A stretch of 64,000 bases of DNA from Pseudomonas sp. NCCP-436 (GCF_019656335.1 NZ_BPLZ01000001.1:62001-126000); one strand, 5' to 3'; counted from the first letter of the stretch, positions 1-13,497 are shown. Made by a program: numbers and translations. Notes: a model not told the origin generated them from the sequence alone.

Positions 1-494
1 GGGAAGGCGGCAAGTATAGGGATTTCGTTCTGCTGAATGAAGCCTTCTGCACAAAAAATAGCCAAATCTGAGATCAGTGTGCTGCTTTAACCTGCCCTGC
101 CGATTACACCGTGTAAGGAAACCTGATGGCGAGCTTATAGGAATTAGAAAAATAGAATATTTATAAAGCTTGTTCTTTATGTTTATTAATAGGTTGGATC
201 ATTTCTGTGGATAAGCTCATGTAGCCCTTGCCCTGCAAGAGATTTGGCGAAGGAAAACACTGTGTTGATCCTGCTCTCTTCCGCTGAAAAAGCAGGGCAT
301 GGCCTGTGAGTCGAACGAGTTCTTATCAACAGGTGTTTTTTCCAGCGACTTGCCCAGAGACTTATGGGTATGGTTCAGGGCTGTTTTTCCACAGGTTTCA
401 GGAAAGCAGAATAACTCCGTACAGGCGAGACGGACTCGCCCTTCAGGATCATCGTGGGAAAGAGATGAAGGGCACCGCGATACGATGCTTTGAA
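1..494. other. intergenic region left of mnmE with DnaA boxes (second origin-like cluster)
   Basis: No convincing gene is seen here. A perfect DnaA box in minus orientation (TGTGGATAA) lies at 206-214. One-mismatch boxes lie at 323-331 (TTATCAACA) and 385-393 (TTTTCCACA). An AT-rich stretch covers about 141-190. In Pseudomonas, mnmG (gidA) lies beyond mnmE on the same strand, so this would be the mnmG upstream region. A DnaA-box cluster upstream of gidA, in addition to the one upstream of dnaA, is remembered from work on P. putida. Whether it fires as an origin or acts as a regulatory or DnaA-titrating site cannot be told from sequence. Confidence 0.6.
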
Positions 495-1862
495 TTACTT
501 ACCGATGCAGAAGCTGGAAAAGATCCTTCCCAGCAAATCGTCACTACTAAAGGCACCAGTGATCTCGCCAAGAGCCTGCTGGGCCATGCGCAGATCTTCA
601 GCCAACAGTTCCCCGGCACCCAGCAGGGTTAGCTGCTGGCGACCGTGCTCAAGGTAGCGTTCGGCCTGGTGCAGAGCTTCCAGATGGCGTCGGCGTGCGC
701 TGAAGCCGCTTTCGGCCGTTTGTTGATAGCCCATGCAGGCCTTAAGGTGATCGCGCAGTAGATCCAGGCCAGCGGCGGATTTGGCCGAAAGAGACAGGGT
801 TACGTGTCCATCTCCACTGGTTTGCAGTGTGATGGCTTCGCCGGATAGATCAGCCTTGTTACGGATCAGCGTGACACGTGCTGGATCCGGGCGACTATCG
901 AGAAATTCCGGCCAAAGAGCGAAGGGGTCGACTGCTTCCGGTGCGGTGGAGTCCACTACCAGAAGTACCCGGTCGGCCTCGCCGATGGCTTTGAGCGCAC
1001 GTTCCACGCCGATACGTTCGACCTGGTCGTCGGTGTCGCGCAGCCCGGCGGTATCGACAACATGCAGCGGCATGTCGTCAATGTGGATATGTTCGCGCAG
1101 CACGTCACGGGTGGTACCGGCGATATCGGTGACGATGGCCGCCTCGCGGCCGGCCAGGGCGTTGAGCAGGCTTGACTTGCCTGCGTTGGGGCGGCCGGCA
1201 ATGACCACCGTCATGCCATCGCGCAACAAAGCTCCCTGCCCTGCTTCGCGCAGCACGGCGCTCAGTTCGGCGCGCACTTCGTCCAGTTGAGCCAGTACCT
1301 TGCCGTCGGCAAGAAAGTCGATCTCCTCCTCGGGAAAATCGATGGACGCCTCGACATAGATACGCAGTCGGATCAGCGATTCGGTCAGCGCGTGTACACG
1401 ACGGGAGAACTCCCCTTGCAGAGAACGCAGGGCGTTGCGAGCAGCCTGCTCGGAGCTGGCTTCGATCAGGTCGGCAATCGCTTCGGCCTGAGCCAGATCC
1501 AGCTTGTCGTTGAGGAAGGCACGTTCGCTGAACTCTCCCGGGCGTGCCAGGCGGGCACCCAACTGCAGGCAGCGCCGCAGCAGCAGGTCGAGCACCACCG
1601 GGCCTCCGTGTCCCTGCAGCTCCAGTACATCCTCGCCAGTGAAGGAATGCGGCCCGGGAAAGAAGATTGCCAGACCTTCGTCCAGAGGCTGGCGATCTTC
1701 GCCATAGAACGGCCCGTGATGGGCATAGCGCGGCTTGAGCGGCCGGCGACAGATGGAGTCGGCCAGTTGCCCAGCCAGCGGGCCTGAAATGCGCACTATT
1801 CCCACTCCACCACGGCCCTGGGCTGTGGCGACGGCGGCGATGGTGTCTCGGGCATGGTGCAT
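495..1862 (-). CDS. mnmE: tRNA-5-carboxymethylaminomethyl-2-thiouridine GTPase MnmE
   Basis: A 455-residue protein of normal MnmE (TrmE/ThdF) length. With MnmG it makes the cmnm5 modification at U34 of several tRNAs. The N-terminal tetrahydrofolate-binding domain opens with [20 protein letters not shown] Ras-like G domain inserted in the helical domain begins with the P-loop GRPNAGKSS near residue 225 and has the switch motif DTAGLRDT. The C-terminus ends in CIGK, carrying the family's catalytic cysteine. It is separated from yidC by a terminator for the upstream operon, so it probably has its own promoter. Confidence 0.97.
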   Translation of the reverse strand: MHHARDTIAAVATAQGRGGVGIVRISGPLAGQLADSICRRPLKPRYAHHGPFYGEDRQPLDEGLAIFFPGPHSFTGEDVLELQGHGGPVVLDLLLRRCLQLGARLARPGEFSERAFLNDKLDLAQAEAIADLIEASSEQAARNALRSLQGEFSRRVHALTESLIRLRIYVEASIDFPEEEIDFLADGKVLAQLDEVRAELSAVLREAGQGALLRDGMTVVIAGRPNAGKSSLLNALAGREAAIVTDIAGTTRDVLREHIHIDDMPLHVVDTAGLRDTDDQVERIGVERALKAIGEADRVLLVVDSTAPEAVDPFALWPEFLDSRPDPARVTLIRNKADLSGEAITLQTSGDGHVTLSLSAKSAAGLDLLRDHLKACMGYQQTAESGFSARRRHLEALHQAERYLEHGRQQLTLLGAGELLAEDLRMAQQALGEITGAFSSDDLLGRIFSSFCIGK

Positions 1863-1890
1863 AGCGGGCTCTCGTATTCGTCAGACAGCA

Positions 1891-1914
1891 AAACGCCCCG
1901 GTCAAGGGGCGTTT
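1891..1914 (-). terminator. rho-independent terminator after yidC
   Basis: Perfect 9-bp inverted repeat (AAACGCCCC at 1891-1899 and its complement at 1906-1914). Read on the minus strand it is GC-rich and runs into TTTTG. It lies just downstream of the yidC stop and upstream of mnmE, so it should end the rpmH-rnpA-yidD-yidC transcript. Confidence 0.75.
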
Positions 1915-1940
1915 GCGGGTGGCCGTAAGAGGCTGGCAGG

Positions 1941-3686
1941 TCAGGCTCCGGCCGGCTTCGCTGCCGCTTCGATCCTGCGGGTAATGTACCACTGCTGGGC
2001 GATGGACAGGATGTTGTTGACCACCCAGTACAGTACCAGGCCTGCAGGGAACCACAGGAAGAAGAAAGTGAAGATGATCGGCATCAGTTTCAGTACGCGC
2101 GCCTGCATGGGATCCGGAGGCGTCGGGTTGAGCTGCTGCTGAATGAACATGGTGGCGCCCATGATGATCGGCAGAATGAAGAACGGATCCTTGATCGACA
2201 GGTCCGTGATCCACAGCAGCCAGGGCGCCTGGCGCATTTCCACGGATTCCAGCAGTACCCAGTACAGAGCGAGGAATACCGGCATCTGCACGAGAATCGG
2301 CAGGCAGCCGCCCAGCGGGTTTATCTTCTCCTTCTTGTACAGCTCCATCATCGCCTGAGACATCTTCTGGCGATCATCACCGTACTGCTCTTTGAGCGCT
2401 TGCAGCTTCGGCGATACCGCACGCATGCGGGCCATCGACTTGTAGCTGGCGGCCGACAGTGGGAAGAAGATCAGCTTGATGATGATGGTCAGAACAATGA
2501 TGGACCAACCCCAGTTGCCCAGCAGGCCGTGAATTACTTCCAGCAGCCAGAAAATGGGTTGGGCGAGGAACCAGAGGAAACCGTAGTCGACGGTCAGCTC
2601 CAGGCCAGGGGACAACGAGCCCAGGTGCTCCTGCAGCTTGGGGCCGGCGTAGAGGACTGCACCGGTTTCGCCCTTGGCGCCGGCAGCGACCTGAAGTGCC
2701 GGACCGGTGAAGCCGACGATGTAGTTGCCCTGGCTGTCCTTGCGGGTCTGAACCAGGTTGCTGCTGTTGGCGTCCGGTACCCAGGCAGTGACGAAGTAGT
2801 GTTGCAGCCAGGCAACCCAGCCACCTTGCACAGTGTCCTTGAAGGGTTGCTTGTCGATGTCCTTCATCGACAGCTTTTTATAAGGCTCATCGGCCGTCCA
2901 TACCGCAGCACCCAGATAGGTAGCGGTGCCGGTAGCAGTGGTGGAGGACGGATCGCCGCTGCTGTCACGCTTGAGTTGGGCAAACAGGTTTCCGCTCCAG
3001 GCCTGCTCGCTCTGGTTGTCGATCAGGTAGCGAACATCCACCTGATAGGCGGCCGGATCCACGCAGCCGGTTTTCTTCTGCTGCTGCTCACGGGCGGAGC
3101 ACTGGGGGTTGAGGCCGCGCTTGAAGCTGTAGCGCTTGATGTAGTTCACACCGTTGTTGCTGTAGGTCAGATCGACCACCAGGCTGTCTTGGCCGTCGGC
3201 CAGGCTGTAGTTGTTCTTTGCACTGTGCCAGAGAGCGCGACCGGCAGAGCTGTCCGGAGCGTTCTGGCCGATCAGCCCGCTCTGTGCCAGGTAGGTGCGC
3301 TCACTGCCGTTGTCGAACAGCTGGAACGGGACATCCGGGCGATCCTGACGACGCGGGTATTGCGGCAGGCGCAGCTGTACCACATCGCCACCGCGTGGAT
3401 CGATGGCCAGATCCAATACGTCGGTGGTGACGCGGATCAGTTCCTCATTGCGGGCAACAACCGGAGCAACTGTTGCTGCGCTGGGTTCAGCAACGGCTGT
3501 CGGCACATCATCGGTATTCTGGCTGGAGGACGCCGCAGGGGCATCCGGCAGGGCGGGCGTCAGCGATGCCGAGGTACTGGCCTCGGCAGGCAGGGCAGCC
3601 TGACCATAATCCTCGTTCCATTGAAGAACCATGAGGTAGGACACGACTGCCAGGGCGACGATCAGGATCGAGCGTTGGATATCCAT
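1941..3686 (-). CDS. yidC: membrane protein insertase YidC
   Basis: A 581-residue inner-membrane insertase/chaperone that works alone or with SecYEG. It has an N-terminal membrane anchor (ILIVALAVVSYLMVLQW), a low-complexity Ala/Ser/Thr linker, the large periplasmic beta-domain typical of Gram-negative YidC, and a C-terminal conserved membrane core of about five helices starting near residue 360, including the WGWSIIVLTIIIK segment. It is the last gene of the rpmH-rnpA-yidD-yidC operon, with a 2-bp gap after yidD. Length and order match other pseudomonads. Confidence 0.97.
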   Translation of the reverse strand: MDIQRSILIVALAVVSYLMVLQWNEDYGQAALPAEASTSASLTPALPDAPAASSSQNTDDVPTAVAEPSAATVAPVVARNEELIRVTTDVLDLAIDPRGGDVVQLRLPQYPRRQDRPDVPFQLFDNGSERTYLAQSGLIGQNAPDSSAGRALWHSAKNNYSLADGQDSLVVDLTYSNNGVNYIKRYSFKRGLNPQCSAREQQQKKTGCVDPAAYQVDVRYLIDNQSEQAWSGNLFAQLKRDSSGDPSSTTATGTATYLGAAVWTADEPYKKLSMKDIDKQPFKDTVQGGWVAWLQHYFVTAWVPDANSSNLVQTRKDSQGNYIVGFTGPALQVAAGAKGETGAVLYAGPKLQEHLGSLSPGLELTVDYGFLWFLAQPIFWLLEVIHGLLGNWGWSIIVLTIIIKLIFFPLSAASYKSMARMRAVSPKLQALKEQYGDDRQKMSQAMMELYKKEKINPLGGCLPILVQMPVFLALYWVLLESVEMRQAPWLLWITDLSIKDPFFILPIIMGATMFIQQQLNPTPPDPMQARVLKLMPIIFTFFFLWFPAGLVLYWVVNNILSIAQQWYITRRIEAAAKPAGA

Positions 3687-3688
3687 GA

Positions 3689-3934
3689 TTATTCGGCCAT
3701 CGAAGGGGAACGGGATGAATTGGCGGGTGGAACCGGATCATAACCGCCGGGATTCCAGGGGTGACAACGGCCGAGACGGCGCGCTGCCAGCCAGCCACCG
3801 CGAACGAAGCCATGCTGTTCGATGGCTTCGTAGGCGTAGTTGGAGCAACTGGGGTAAAAGCGACAGTGGCATGCCATCAGCGGACTGATCGCATAGCGAT
3901 ACACCTGGATACAGGCTAGGGCCGCCTTACGCAT
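3689..3934 (-). CDS. yidD: membrane protein insertion efficiency factor YidD
   Basis: An 81-residue protein starting [17 protein letters not shown]. It carries the family signature [15 protein letters not shown] and a later [15 protein letters not shown] block. YidD is a small inner-face membrane protein that helps YidC-dependent insertion. The chosen start overlaps the rnpA stop by 8 bp, the usual arrangement. The same frame is open further upstream, but that extension would cover rnpA and has no family match. Confidence 0.93.
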   Translation of the reverse strand: MRKAALACIQVYRYAISPLMACHCRFYPSCSNYAYEAIEQHGFVRGGWLAARRLGRCHPWNPGGYDPVPPANSSRSPSMAE

Positions 3935-4331
3935 GGGAGTGGTCGCTTGTCCCGGGGGAGTTTTCAGCGTTTTCGGTTGATCGGTTGCGGGCCAGACGTT
4001 TCCAAAGCTTGCCGAACTGGCGTGCCAGCTCAGCATTCTCCAGATCGCCCAGCCCCTTGCGGGCAACCACCACGATATCCCAGCCTGCCAGGCAGTCCTG
4101 GTTGAGACGGAAGGATTCGCGGATTTGACGCTTGATGCGGTTGCGTTCGACTGCGAGCTTGACGCTCTTCTTGCCGATCACCAAACCCAGGCGGGGGTGA
4201 CCGAGCTGGTTGTCGCGCGCCAGTAGCAGGACATTTCTGCCCGGAGCCTTACCGCTGGGGGAGTCGAAGACTGCCTTGAATTGCCGGGGAGTGAGCAGTC
4301 GCTTATCCCGGCTGAAGCCTCGACTCACCAC
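3927..4331 (-). CDS. rnpA: ribonuclease P protein component
   Basis: A 134-residue basic protein, the protein cofactor of RNase P, which matures tRNA 5' ends. It shows the opening [18 protein letters not shown], the conserved RNR-type motif ([12 protein letters not shown]) and the ending [12 protein letters not shown]. The C-terminal tail of about 15 residues is variable among pseudomonads. It sits immediately downstream of rpmH, as in nearly all bacteria, and overlaps yidD. Confidence 0.96.
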   Translation of the reverse strand: MVSRGFSRDKRLLTPRQFKAVFDSPSGKAPGRNVLLLARDNQLGHPRLGLVIGKKSVKLAVERNRIKRQIRESFRLNQDCLAGWDIVVVARKGLGDLENAELARQFGKLWKRLARNRSTENAENSPGTSDHSHA

Positions 4332-4344
4332 CTGTCTGGATGAA

Positions 4345-4479
4345 TTAGACAGTCAGACGCTTGCGGCCCTTGGCGCGACGACGCGACAGGACGGCACGAC
4401 CGTTCTTAGTAGCCATGCGAGCACGGAAACCGTGGGTACGAGCGCGCTTGATGGTGCTGGGTTGGAAAGTGCGTTTCAT
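4345..4479 (-). CDS. rpmH: 50S ribosomal protein L34
   Basis: A 44-codon gene. The product begins [19 protein letters not shown] and ends [12 protein letters not shown], the canonical highly basic L34. It is the first gene of the leftward rpmH-rnpA-yidD-yidC operon, and its 5' end borders oriC, divergent from dnaA. The start codon (CAT on the plus strand at 4477-4479) was read directly. Confidence 0.97.
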   Translation of the reverse strand: MKRTFQPSTIKRARTHGFRARMATKNGRAVLSRRRAKGRKRLTV

Positions 4480-5010
4480 GGTGCTTTACCTGGGTGATCG
4501 ACGAGGGTCGGAATGACCCTGGTTTAAAGAGACCGGCAATTCTAGTGAAAGCCTCGCGGCAGGTCAATTTCCAACCAGCCTTAATCGTCTGGTCCAGGCA
4601 GATAAAAGAAAGATAAGAAGAAAAGCATTTAAAGCTCTTTTTCTATATTTATGTATATAGGCAAGTCAGTCATCTGTGGAAAACCCCTTCAGAGCTTAGA
4701 GCTACCTGGCTTTGCTGATCTGATAAAGCTGTCCGGAACCCGTGTGCTTTCGGTGTGAAGGCTTGTGGCAGCCTGAGGATGAAAAGGATAATTATCCACA
4801 GAATAGGTTATCCCTCACCCTCTCCCCAGTGATTTACCCATGGTTCAGGAAGCCTTATCCACAAGTCTTGTTTGGTGCTGCCTGTATCATGATGGAGTAA
4901 ATAACACCTTGATTTTGCTTGGCGATCTTCGTCTGCTCATGTGGATAACCTCGGCCTGGACCGGTACAATGACGATCGTTCAAGCATCGCCGCCTATATA
5001 GAGGTAGTCA
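4480..5010. other. oriC: chromosomal replication origin oriC (rpmH-dnaA intergenic)
   Basis: Gene-free 531 bp between divergent rpmH and dnaA, the known position of Pseudomonas oriC. Perfect DnaA boxes (TTATCCACA) lie at 4792-4800 and 4855-4863 on the plus strand and at 4940-4948 on the minus strand. A one-mismatch box (TGTGGAAAA) lies at 4675-4683. An AT-rich run at about 4600-4660 left of the boxes is the likely unwinding element. The dnaA promoter must lie in the right half, so DnaA autoregulation through the 4940 box is plausible. Confidence 0.93.
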
Positions 5011-6507
5011 GTGTCAGTGGAACTATGGCAGCAATGCGTCGAGCTATTGCGCGACGAATTGCCCGCTCAGCAATTCAACACCTGGATCCGTCCTCTACAG
5101 GTTGAAGCCGAAGGCGACGAGCTGCGCGTTTATGCGCCTAATCGCTTCGTGCTCGATTGGGTCAACGAAAAATACCTCAGTCGCCTGCTGGAGCTGTTGG
5201 GAGAGCGTAGCGATGGCATGGTTCCGGCGCTTTCACTGCTAATTGGCAGTCGGCGGGCTGCTACCGCACGAGTGGCACCAACAGCGCCGCTTTCGGCTGC
5301 TGCGCGTGTGGCTCAGCAGCAGGGACTGCAGCAATCCCGTACAGCTGTGACTAAACCTGCTGTATCGGTTCAGGAAACGTCGCATAACAGCTTCGACTCC
5401 ATGGCCGGACAATTGCCGCCACCGCAGGTACCTGCGGTGGCACCACGTCCCGAGCGTACGGTACAGGTTGAAGGTGGGCTCAAGCACACCAGTTACCTGA
5501 ACCGCACCTTCACCTTCGACAATTTCGTTGAGGGCAAGTCCAACCAACTGGCACGGGCTGCCGCCTGGCAGGTGGCCGACAATCTCAAGCATGGCTACAA
5601 CCCGTTGTTTCTCTATGGCGGCGTAGGTCTTGGCAAGACTCACCTGATGCACGCTGTGGGTAACCATTTGTTGGCCAAGAACCCCAATGCCAAGGTGGTC
5701 TATCTGCATTCCGAGCGCTTCGTGGCCGACATGGTCAAGGCGTTGCAGCTCAATGCGATCAACGAGTTCAAGCGGTTCTACCGCTCAGTGGATGCACTCC
5801 TGATTGACGACATCCAGTTTTTCGCCAAGAAGGAGCGTTCCCAGGAAGAGTTTTTCCACACCTTCAATGCCCTGCTTGAGGGCGGTCAGCAGGTGATCAT
5901 TACCAGCGACCGTTACCCGAAGGAAATCGAAGGGCTTGAGGAGCGCTTGAAGTCTCGCTTCGGCTGGGGTCTGACCGTCGCTGTTGAGCCGCCGGAGCTG
6001 GAAACTCGTGTCGCCATTCTGATGAAGAAGGCAGACCAGGCCAAGGTGGAACTGCCACACGACGCAGCATTCTTTATTGCCCAGCGCATTCGCTCCAACG
6101 TGCGTGAGTTGGAAGGTGCGCTGAAGCGGGTGATTGCTCATTCGCACTTTATGGGGCGTGAGATCACCATCGAGCTGATCCGAGAGTCACTCAAGGATCT
6201 GCTGGCTCTGCAGGACAAGCTGGTAAGCATCGACAATATCCAGCGCACCACTGCCGAGTACTACAAGATCAAAATGTCGGATCTGCTCTCCAAGCGGCGC
6301 TCGCGTTCCATTGCGCGGCCGCGGCAGGTGGCTATGGCGCTGTCGAAAGAGCTGACCAATCACAGCCTGCCGGAGATCGGCGTAGCCTTCGGCGGGCGGG
6401 ATCATACTACGGTATTGCATGCATGCCGTAAGATTGCTGAACTTAGGGAATCCGACGCGGACATCCGTGAAGACTACAAGAATCTGTTGCGTACCCTGAC
6501 CACCTGA
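5011..6507 (+). CDS. dnaA: chromosomal replication initiator DnaA
   Basis: A 498-residue protein starting at GTG ([13 protein letters not shown]), the start used in other pseudomonads. Domain I is N-terminal, followed by a variable Ala/Pro/Gln-rich linker (about residues 85-160). The AAA+ domain has Walker [10 protein letters not shown] and Walker [10 protein letters not shown]. The C-terminal domain IV carries the DnaA-box-binding signature [15 protein letters not shown]. It binds the boxes of the adjacent oriC and loads DnaB. First gene of the dnaA-dnaN-recF-gyrB series. Confidence 0.98.
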   Translation: MSVELWQQCVELLRDELPAQQFNTWIRPLQVEAEGDELRVYAPNRFVLDWVNEKYLSRLLELLGERSDGMVPALSLLIGSRRAATARVAPTAPLSAAARVAQQQGLQQSRTAVTKPAVSVQETSHNSFDSMAGQLPPPQVPAVAPRPERTVQVEGGLKHTSYLNRTFTFDNFVEGKSNQLARAAAWQVADNLKHGYNPLFLYGGVGLGKTHLMHAVGNHLLAKNPNAKVVYLHSERFVADMVKALQLNAINEFKRFYRSVDALLIDDIQFFAKKERSQEEFFHTFNALLEGGQQVIITSDRYPKEIEGLEERLKSRFGWGLTVAVEPPELETRVAILMKKADQAKVELPHDAAFFIAQRIRSNVRELEGALKRVIAHSHFMGREITIELIRESLKDLLALQDKLVSIDNIQRTTAEYYKIKMSDLLSKRRSRSIARPRQVAMALSKELTNHSLPEIGVAFGGRDHTTVLHACRKIAELRESDADIREDYKNLLRTLTT

Positions 6508-6574
6508 TCGCGATCGGGGTGAGGCAAAGACGAGCTCCTTAATTACGAATATCCACGAGGCAAGGGACTAGACC

Positions 6575-7678
6575 ATGCATTTCACCATTCAACGCGAAGC
6601 CCTGTTGAAACCCCTGCAACTGGTCGCCGGCGTCGTGGAGCGACGCCAGACGCTGCCGGTACTGTCCAATGTGCTGATGGTGGTCGAGGGACAGCAACTG
6701 TCGCTGACCGGTACCGATCTGGAGGTTGAGCTGGTAGGCCGGGTCACGCTGGAGGATGCGGCTGAGCCGGGGGAAATCACCGTTCCGGCGCGCAAGCTGA
6801 TGGACATCTGCAAGAGCCTTCCGGCCGATGCGCTGATCGACATCCGGGTCGACGAACAGAAGCTGCTGGTCAAGGCCGGTCGCAGCCGTTTCACGCTGTC
6901 CACTCTGCCCGCCAACGACTTTCCCGCTGTTGAGGAAGGCCCGGGCTCATTGACCTTCAACCTGCCACAGGCCAAGTTGCGCCGTCTGATTGACCGCACC
7001 AGTTTTGCCATGGCCCAGCAGGACGTGCGCTATTACCTCAACGGGATGCTGCTGGAAGTGCAAAACGGCTTGCTGCGTGCGGTGGCTACCGATGGCCATC
7101 GTCTGGCGCTGTGTTCGATGGAAGCCGCCATTCAGCAGGACGGCAAGCACCAGGTCATCGTGCCGCGCAAGGGGATTCTCGAACTGGCCCGCCTGCTTAC
7201 CGAGCAGGATGCTGAGGTAAGCATCCTGCTGGGTCAGCACCATATTCGCGCCAATACCGGGGAATTTACCTTCACTTCCAAACTGGTTGACGGCAAGTTC
7301 CCGGACTACGAGCGCGTGCTGCCACGTGGTGGTGACAAGTTGGTAGTGGCGGATCGTCAGGGCCTGCGTGAGGCCTTCAGTCGTACTGCCATCCTGTCCA
7401 ACGAAAAGTATCGTGGGATCCGTCTGACCCTGGCAGCAGATTTGCTGAAAATCCAGGCTAACAACCCCGAGCAGGAAGAAGCCGAGGAGGAAATTGCCAT
7501 CGAGTACGCTGGCGGTAATCTGGAAATCGGCTTCAACGTCAGTTATCTGCTTGATGTGCTGGGTGTGATGACTGCTGAACAGGTTCGTCTGACTTTGTCT
7601 GACTCCAACAGCAGTGCCCTGCTGCAGGAAGCGGACAATGAGGATTCCGCCTACGTTGTCATGCCCATGCGCCTCTGA
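6575..7678 (+). CDS. dnaN: DNA polymerase III beta sliding clamp
   Basis: A 367-residue protein with three clamp folds, the normal length. It starts MHFTIQREALLKPLQLV and ends in the typical AYVVMPMRL. It encircles DNA and tethers polymerases and repair enzymes. It lies 67 bp after dnaA, probably partly co-transcribed with it, and is followed by a strong hairpin before recF. Confidence 0.98.
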   Translation: MHFTIQREALLKPLQLVAGVVERRQTLPVLSNVLMVVEGQQLSLTGTDLEVELVGRVTLEDAAEPGEITVPARKLMDICKSLPADALIDIRVDEQKLLVKAGRSRFTLSTLPANDFPAVEEGPGSLTFNLPQAKLRRLIDRTSFAMAQQDVRYYLNGMLLEVQNGLLRAVATDGHRLALCSMEAAIQQDGKHQVIVPRKGILELARLLTEQDAEVSILLGQHHIRANTGEFTFTSKLVDGKFPDYERVLPRGGDKLVVADRQGLREAFSRTAILSNEKYRGIRLTLAADLLKIQANNPEQEEAEEEIAIEYAGGNLEIGFNVSYLLDVLGVMTAEQVRLTLSDSNSSALLQEADNEDSAYVVMPMRL

Positions 7679-7746
7679 TTCAACAGCATGGCCGGAGGGG
7701 GATAGATCCTCCGCTTTCAATTTCCTCCTCCGCTACTGTCTCTGTT

Positions 7747-7772
7747 CCGATCCCGCTTTAGAGCGGGATCGG
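7747..7772 (+). terminator. hairpin between dnaN and recF (terminator or attenuator)
   Basis: Perfect 11-bp stem (CCGATCCCGCT at 7747-7757 with its complement at 7762-7772) and a 4-nt loop, followed by only TTT before CCGCC. The stem is strong but the U-tract is short, so partial termination within the dnaA-dnaN-recF-gyrB series is more likely than complete termination. Confidence 0.55.
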
Positions 7773-7792
7773 TTTCCGCCAAAGGTCAACGG

Positions 7793-11321
<3,529 letters not shown>

Positions 11322-11365
11322 TGGTTTTGTCGACGGGCAGGTTAATTGGCATGATTTAACGAGTT

Positions 11366-11379
11366 ATTGTCATGACAAT
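11366..11379. repeat. perfect 14-bp palindrome downstream of gyrB
   Basis: ATTGTCATGACAAT is perfectly self-complementary. It lies 45 bp after the gyrB stop and 11 bp before the gyrB terminator. It could be an operator half-site pair or the remains of a repeat, and no regulator can be named from sequence. Confidence 0.5.
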
Positions 11380-11390
11380 TTCTGTCACTA

Positions 11391-11414
11391 CCCCGGCCTA
11401 GCGCCGGGGTTTTT
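11391..11414 (+). terminator. rho-independent terminator of gyrB
   Basis: A 7-bp GC stem (CCCCGGC at 11391-11397 with GCCGGGG at 11403-11409), a 5-nt loop, and a run of five T. It ends the dnaA-gyrB transcription unit and marks the right edge of the conserved backbone before the accessory segment. Confidence 0.9.
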
Positions 11415-11574
11415 CTTTGTAGATCAGGCAGTTGGACATAGCCACACAGTCCCGCATAGGTGTGCTGTGTAGTGAAGCTACAAGGAATAGGCGAAAAATC
11501 TCGTTTTGGCGTGGACGAATTCTGGGAGATTCGGCGGGGCGGATGGATCGCCTCAATTCATGCCAATCAAAATA

Positions 11575-11616
11575 GCATCGCCCATCAGTAGTCATTACTG
11601 ATGGGCAGTGCGATGC
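11575..11616. repeat. long hairpin in the gyrB-IS intergenic region
   Basis: A perfect 10-bp inverted repeat (CCCATCAGTA at 11581-11590 and its complement at 11596-11605) with a 5-nt loop, extended outward by GCATCG (11575-11580) pairing with CGATGC (11611-11616) around a small bulge. Read on the minus strand it is followed by CTATTTTG, so it could be a weak terminator for leftward transcription from the IS. The rest of 11415-11725 shows no gene. Confidence 0.5.
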
Positions 11617-11661
11617 GACCCGCTTGCGGCTTCTTTAAAACGAACCGCATGCTGATGTGCC

Positions 11662-11693
11662 TTCCACCCTTCCACCCTTCCACCCTTCCACCC
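11662..11693. repeat. 8-bp tandem repeat, four copies
   Basis: Four exact head-to-tail copies of TTCCACCC, followed by a partial fifth unit (TTC). It sits between the gyrB terminator region and the left end of the IS3-family element. Polymerase slippage could make its copy number variable between strains. Confidence 0.85.
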
Positions 11694-11718
11694 TTCTGGA
11701 GGTGGGCAAAGTTATTTT

Positions 11719-12805
<1,087 letters not shown>

Positions 12806-12854
12806 TTAGATGGCGGGGACGATCCCGCCCGCTGAAACGCCAGGAGTGATCGTG

Positions 12855-13142
12855 ATGGATAAGCCGAGTCAGGCCGATGTTATTCACTGCGCGGTATGCG
12901 GCATTGACACGCGTGTATCTGGCTACGGTCAGCAATTTGGCAGCTTGCAAGCGCTGTGGGGGTATGGCTCGCAGCACGATGGCGAGCGTTACCGCGTGCA
13001 TCTTTGCGAGCCATGTTTCTTCGGGACGTTGGCCTATCTTCGCGAGCAGCGCCGTATCCACACGATGTTTGATGATGATCAACCCACGGATAATCAGGAA
13101 TTTGGAAGGGTTGCTCGCGATGACTTTTTTGGTGAGTCGTAA
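12855..13142 (+). CDS. hypothetical protein with two CxxC knuckles
   Basis: 95 residues from an ATG with a good ribosome site (AGGAG, about 8 bases before). An upstream in-frame ATG at 12810 lacks one. Two Cys pairs (CAVC near residue 11 and CEPC near residue 53) suggest a small zinc-binding fold. The middle is aromatic and Gly-rich, and the tail is acidic. No family is recognised. It lies between the truncated IS and the arsA remnant, in an accessory segment. Confidence 0.6.
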   Translation: MDKPSQADVIHCAVCGIDTRVSGYGQQFGSLQALWGYGSQHDGERYRVHLCEPCFFGTLAYLREQRRIHTMFDDDQPTDNQEFGRVARDDFFGES

Positions 13143-13177
13143 CGAGCTTTTCGACGCCATGGTCGGGACGAACAAGA

Positions 13178-13487
13178 CTACTTGCTGAGTGCCAGCAGAC
13201 GCTTAACCCTACAGGCTCCTCTGCCAAAAGCGGAATGACCGCATAGTGCTCCGCATGCTCGGTCGCGGAACGCTCAATTTCCCGTAGCTCATTGACCGCC
13301 CGCTAATGTGATTACCGATCTGTAAGCCGAATACCTGGCCCACATTGGAGGCTGGATCAGTGCTCACCAGCAGCACCCGCTTGCCCTGACGGCTCAGCTC
13401 CAAGGCTGTCGCCTAGGCAATGGACGTCTTGCCGACCCCGTCCTTGCCGGTAAAAACAGGAAGCGCGGTGCAGTCGATAAAGCGCAT
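13178..13487 (-). pseudogene. arsA: arsA remnant (arsenite-transport ATPase), internally deleted
   Basis: The minus strand from the ATG at 13487 reads VFTGKDGVGKTSIA, an ArsA P-loop, then an in-frame TAG at 13413-13415, then ELSRQGKRVLLVSTDPASN, the ArsA region after the P-loop. After IGNHI the reading shifts frame and continues as NELREIERSATEHAEHYAV and IPLLAEEPVG, which is the ArsA C-terminus. A second shift allows the ending VKRLLALSK at 13180. Roughly five hundred codons between the two ends are missing. It is 10 bp downstream of acr3, so it was once the ATPase partner of the pump. Confidence 0.85.
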
Positions 13488-13497
13488 GGCAGCCCCC

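Noticed and set aside
299-632. Short plus-strand frames left of and overlapping mnmE
   Set aside because: They overlap the DnaA-box region and the mnmE 3' end and show no protein features.
2400-3743. 447-codon plus-strand reading frame
   Set aside because: Antisense shadow of yidC.
4808-4816. TTATCCCTC as a further DnaA box in oriC
   Set aside because: Two mismatches at conserved positions.
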